From NCBI GenBank assembly GCA_964625575.1, contig CAZVBQ010000011.1, forward strand, positions 1-64,000: 64,000 nucleotides of DNA, written 5' to 3'. The translations under genes were made by a program, and so were the position numbers. The notes under the pieces were generated by a model. That model worked only from the letters and a program-made list of their open reading frames with translations, did no database searches and was not told the DNA's origin. Origin of the DNA: UTCHB3 sp964625575 (GTDB taxonomy: Bacteria; Bacteroidota; Ignavibacteria; Ignavibacteriales; Ignavibacteriaceae). Within the stretch, counting starts at the first letter, position 1. Each line of letters begins with the position of its first letter. Shown here piece by piece: positions 60,986-64,000 of the stretch.

Positions 60986-63900
60986 TTAGAACCTTTGTAT
61001 CTGCTTTTGCGGCATAATTATTGCGAATTTAAGTACTTTATCTCCGTACTCAGGCGATTTTACTATTGCCAGATACATACCCGAGGCCACTCTGAGTCCG
61101 TCTTGATTCTCCAGATCCCACTTTAAGAAAGGTGAAGTTGGAGAAGATTTGTCAGTTGTGGACAACGTCCGTATCAACATACCCGAAAGTGAGTATATCT
61201 TTACTGTAACATCTGTCGGAAGATTCGTAAATGTTACATACGGATTATCCGGGGTGTTACCGGAGTAGCTTCCCTGAGGATTGTACGCGAACAATGGATT
61301 CGGGTATACATTCACTTTATCAAAAAGGGCTTTCTTCTGATCTGCTGTCAGATCGCCACCCTTAAGTGTCGCAAATGTGAATATGTCGTTCACGTATGGA
61401 TATGACGCAAGAGGAATCTTAAGAGTGTCTCCGGCTGCATAAAATACGCTAGGATTCGATTTCTCCAGACCTACAACATACATACCGGCCAACCAAGGTG
61501 AACGGAATACCGACTTGAAGGCGGTGCCATAGACGTTGGTATCAGCACCGGCAGGTACTGTCTGTGGTGTGATCAGGTCGGCCCATACAGGTGTTCCTGT
61601 ACCGAAATCACCACCGGTAAGGTCTTTCTGACTTCCGGTTGGATCGTATGGTTTGTCGAAGATCACGATGAATTCACCTGAATATCTGAGTGAATCACCC
61701 GGATCCCAGTTACCATCAGGGTTACCTTTAAGGAAGGTATTCTGAACGTCACCGGGGATCTTTGTGGAAACTTCGATGAAACCTACAGCCAACTGTCTCT
61801 GTGTTCCGTACTTCGCGTCAACTTCCCACGCGGTAAAAGGTACATCGACGAAACCTTCGCCAAATTTACCCATGTTACCACCTCTGGAAGCAACTGTATC
61901 CGCTGCAGTAACACCGGCCGCGTAAATAAAGCTGGCGTTTCTTCGTGCCTGGGATGTACCAACGAAACCTTGCAGGTATCTGTAAGCCTTGCCTGAGTTG
62001 GGCGCGAACCTGAGTTCAACCCGTCTCATCTTGTCAGCTGACATATATGTCGAAAAGTTTCTGTCGCCATTCTTCGGCAATGAGATTTTTGCAGCAGTAG
62101 GTATGTCACCACCGGTGTAGAATACACCAGTGAGGGCACCAACGGCCGAGAAATTCCTGTACCATTTGGTACCTGAATAAGTCGGAGTACCGAGCTCGGC
62201 ACTAGATGGCGAAACCTTCAGAAGGAATCCATCTGTAACCTTGCCGGCCACAACAGACAATGTTGTGTCAAATGCTTTCATTGAGTCAGCAAGAACAGTG
62301 TTTGTAGTCTTGTTTGTAAGTCTGTAGAACACTGAGTATGGTGATGTCACAGCCGTGTTCTTGAAGAACTCGACATTGTAAGTATCACCGGTAAGTTTCT
62401 TGTTGTCAACAACTACATACTGAACTTTACCGCTCGAAGGGCCTTGCGCGATCTGCGCTGTTGAACCCTCGGATGCAGGAACGTACATGTTCTCACCGTA
62501 AACCACAGGGAAAATTGGAGTTTCATATTCTTCAATCGCGCCTGAACGGGCAATATAATCACCACCGGGACCATAAACCTGTTGTTTGTTCAGATCGTAC
62601 GGGCCTTTAAGGAAGATTGCCTTATGGTTCACAGCATAAGGAGTAACCGTGAAGTAGTAAGTCTGTCCTTTAACAAGCGGATCGCCGTTAAATGGATTGG
62701 CTGTTACTTTAATACGGAGACGGCCTGTTGAAGGAGTCGCGTACAGTACAGAATCGATCTTGAATTCGGGAAGCACTTCCGCGAATTTCAATTCCTGATT
62801 ACCGTTTGCAAAAAGCGTATAGATACCTTTGATGGAATCGTTAAGCTGATAATTCGCGATAACCTTCGAGTTTTCAACGCCACTGATCACAGCCTCTTTG
62901 GAGTTTGTTCTGTAAGCAGTAACATAGAAGCCTTTAATTCTTCTATCGATGTTAAGCACTGTATCAACCGCGTTGTATCTCAACTGGTCGTAAGTGTCGA
63001 AATTGATGTCGATATATCCAAGACCATCACTCGATGTACCGGTAACCAAGGTTGGCTTAACCGGTGGTGGAGGTGGTGGTGAAGGGAAGTTCGAGTCAAA
63101 AAGAAGCTGAGCGATCTCTGAATACTGTTTTGCAACAGTAACTGACTGCTTGGCATCATTTCCTCTACCAACAACATAAGCCACTACGATATCAACAGGA
63201 ACTCCTTTTTCAAGTTTGAAAGGACCTGTGTTTGACATCTGGCGCTGATCGGTTGCAGTGTTGTTGATCCATCCAATATTGGTAACAGGGTTACCTGAGT
63301 ATGAGAATTTAGGATCAACAGTGGCGCAATCAACACCTCCACGAACTTCACCGAAGGTCCAAGTACAAGGATTGAGAACATCACCTACACGGTTTCTACC
63401 GAGCATGTAATTTCTTGCTTCCTGACGTGTGTTCGGATCACCGTGGGTCGGGTGACTCTGCATGTAGTGAACGAATGATGAGAGACCAAGGTTCTTAGCG
63501 CCGGGGAACTGCTCAACACCTCTGACCTGTCCACCAACATAGTGAGCAGTATCAACAGGTGTGTCAATTCCATCATCCCATTTACCGTTACCGTTTATGT
63601 CGATGTAGGTCTCACCGGCAATGTATGCTTTAGGACCCTGGAAGAAGTCGATAAGGAATGTTGGCGGGTTGGCACCATATTCAGTATCGTCACCATCATT
63701 GTAAACATAACCGGCGTTAAGGTTGGTATCGCAACCAACGAGATCATCGTAAGCATCACCAAGATCAGGATCCGCCCAAACACCAAAGTATACTGAATCC
63801 ATCACATCGGCAACAGAGCCGGTGTTAAGAATTGAGTACCTTAAGAACATCATGTTACCCACGAAGCTCTTTGTGTTGAAAGCGAAAACTGTCTGACGGA

Positions 63901-64000
63901 TCTCAATACCCTGAGGTGATACGTCGTTGAATCTTCTGAGGGCAGGATCGGTTCCGTCGCTGTAAACACACCATGAGGTCTCATCACCGATGAGGTCAGG
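60986..64000 (-). CDS. Large secreted protein with T9SS-type C-terminal domain (5' end outside the window)
   Basis: At least 1004 residues; the frame is open to the window edge, so the start and signal peptide are missing (a GTG at 63862 is internal). Visible are fibronectin type III-like stretches, a proline run (P-S-P-P-P-P-P-P-V-K-P) near 63070, Asp-rich segments (D-I-N-G-N-G-K-W-D-D) and a C-terminal sorting-like domain starting V-Y-P-N-P-L-F and ending K-Q-I-Q-R-F. No enzyme motif was recognised. It is followed directly by the PorV-like gene. Confidence 0.85.
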   Translation of the reverse strand, partial: PDLIGDETSWCVYSDGTDPALRRFNDVSPQGIEIRQTVFAFNTKSFVGNMMFLRYSILNTGSVADVMDSVYFGVWADPDLGDAYDDLVGCDTNLNAGYVYNDGDDTEYGANPPTFLIDFFQGPKAYIAGETYIDINGNGKWDDGIDTPVDTAHYVGGQVRGVEQFPGAKNLGLSSFVHYMQSHPTHGDPNTRQEARNYMLGRNRVGDVLNPCTWTFGEVRGGVDCATVDPKFSYSGNPVTNIGWINNTATDQRQMSNTGPFKLEKGVPVDIVVAYVVGRGNDAKQSVTVAKQYSEIAQLLFDSNFPSPPPPPPVKPTLVTGTSSDGLGYIDINFDTYDQLRYNAVDTVLNIDRRIKGFYVTAYRTNSKEAVISGVENSKVIANYQLNDSIKGIYTLFANGNQELKFAEVLPEFKIDSVLYATPSTGRLRIKVTANPFNGDPLVKGQTYYFTVTPYAVNHKAIFLKGPYDLNKQQVYGPGGDYIARSGAIEEYETPIFPVVYGENMYVPASEGSTAQIAQGPSSGKVQYVVVDNKKLTGDTYNVEFFKNTAVTSPYSVFYRLTNKTTNTVLADSMKAFDTTLSVVAGKVTDGFLLKVSPSSAELGTPTYSGTKWYRNFSAVGALTGVFYTGGDIPTAAKISLPKNGDRNFSTYMSADKMRRVELRFAPNSGKAYRYLQGFVGTSQARRNASFIYAAGVTAADTVASRGGNMGKFGEGFVDVPFTAWEVDAKYGTQRQLAVGFIEVSTKIPGDVQNTFLKGNPDGNWDPGDSLRYSGEFIVIFDKPYDPTGSQKDLTGGDFGTGTPVWADLITPQTVPAGADTNVYGTAFKSVFRSPWLAGMYVVGLEKSNPSVFYAAGDTLKIPLASYPYVNDIFTFATLKGGDLTADQKKALFDKVNVYPNPLFAYNPQGSYSGNTPDNPYVTFTNLPTDVTVKIYSLSGMLIRTLSTTDKSSPTSPFLKWDLENQDGLRVASGMYLAIVKSPEYGDKVLKFAIIMPQKQIQRF

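Noticed and set aside
63050..63090. GGTGGTGGA-type repeat as a possible minisatellite
   Set aside because: It encodes a short proline run in the large secreted protein and is too short and in-frame to be anything else.

Overview
The window looks like a contig from a member of the Ignavibacteria / Chlorobi-Bacteroidota (FCB) lineage. Several secreted proteins end in a type IX secretion (T9SS) sorting domain with the 'QNYPNPFNP' signature. There are also PorV-like and DUF5723-like outer-membrane proteins, a GWxTD-domain protein, a bactofilin, and an F-type ATPase cluster without beta and epsilon genes. Taxonomy is inferred from protein families only.

Layout. 0.3-5 kb: AT-rich accessory genes with sparse coding: a PD-(D/E)XK nuclease-like protein, a PLD-like protein, a membrane-anchored unknown and a PIN/zinc-ribbon protein. 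5.3-10.7 kb: an intact type I restriction-modification operon (hsdR-hsdM-hsdS). 11-21.3 kb: fumC; a four-gene signalling operon (PAS histidine kinase, NtrC-type regulator, STAS protein, receiver protein); a T9SS-exported M14 carboxypeptidase interrupted by an apparently artificial assembly gap; AlkD-like DNA repair; an aldo/keto reductase. 22-28 kb: a second AT-rich accessory block with a methyltransferase plus a PD-(D/E)XK/HEAT protein (probable restriction-modification pair), an IS3 remnant, and a compact three-gene operon that I read as a graspetide (omega-ester/amide RiPP) locus: a precursor with three 20-residue repeats, an MvdD-type ATP-grasp macrocyclase and a three-helix membrane protein. 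28.9-45 kb: a CotH/lamin-tail T9SS cargo, a LytS-type histidine kinase with its receiver, tRNA-Gln(CTG), outer-membrane and lipoprotein genes, and an operon of adenosine deaminase, a small unknown, urocanate hydratase and 3-phosphoglycerate dehydrogenase. 45-60 kb: a long minus-strand housekeeping run (lipid A acyltransferase-like, glycosyltransferase 9, Sua5, bactofilin, atpZ-B-E-F-H-A-G, ffh, rpsP, khpA, rimM, trmD, rplS). 58.5-64 kb: GWxTD protein, PorV-like protein and a large secreted protein cut by the window edge.

The most interesting candidate system is the graspetide operon at 25.8-28.0 kb. Its core repeats (T-x2-T-x-S/T ... D-Q-S/T-E-x-S) do not match the microviridin or plesiocin core motifs I know. 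The second is the HEAT-repeat nuclease paired with a SPPF methyltransferase. Intergenic DNA also carries heptamer and octamer tandem-repeat clusters and a set of terminators that reuse the same AGGCTG(C/T) stem.
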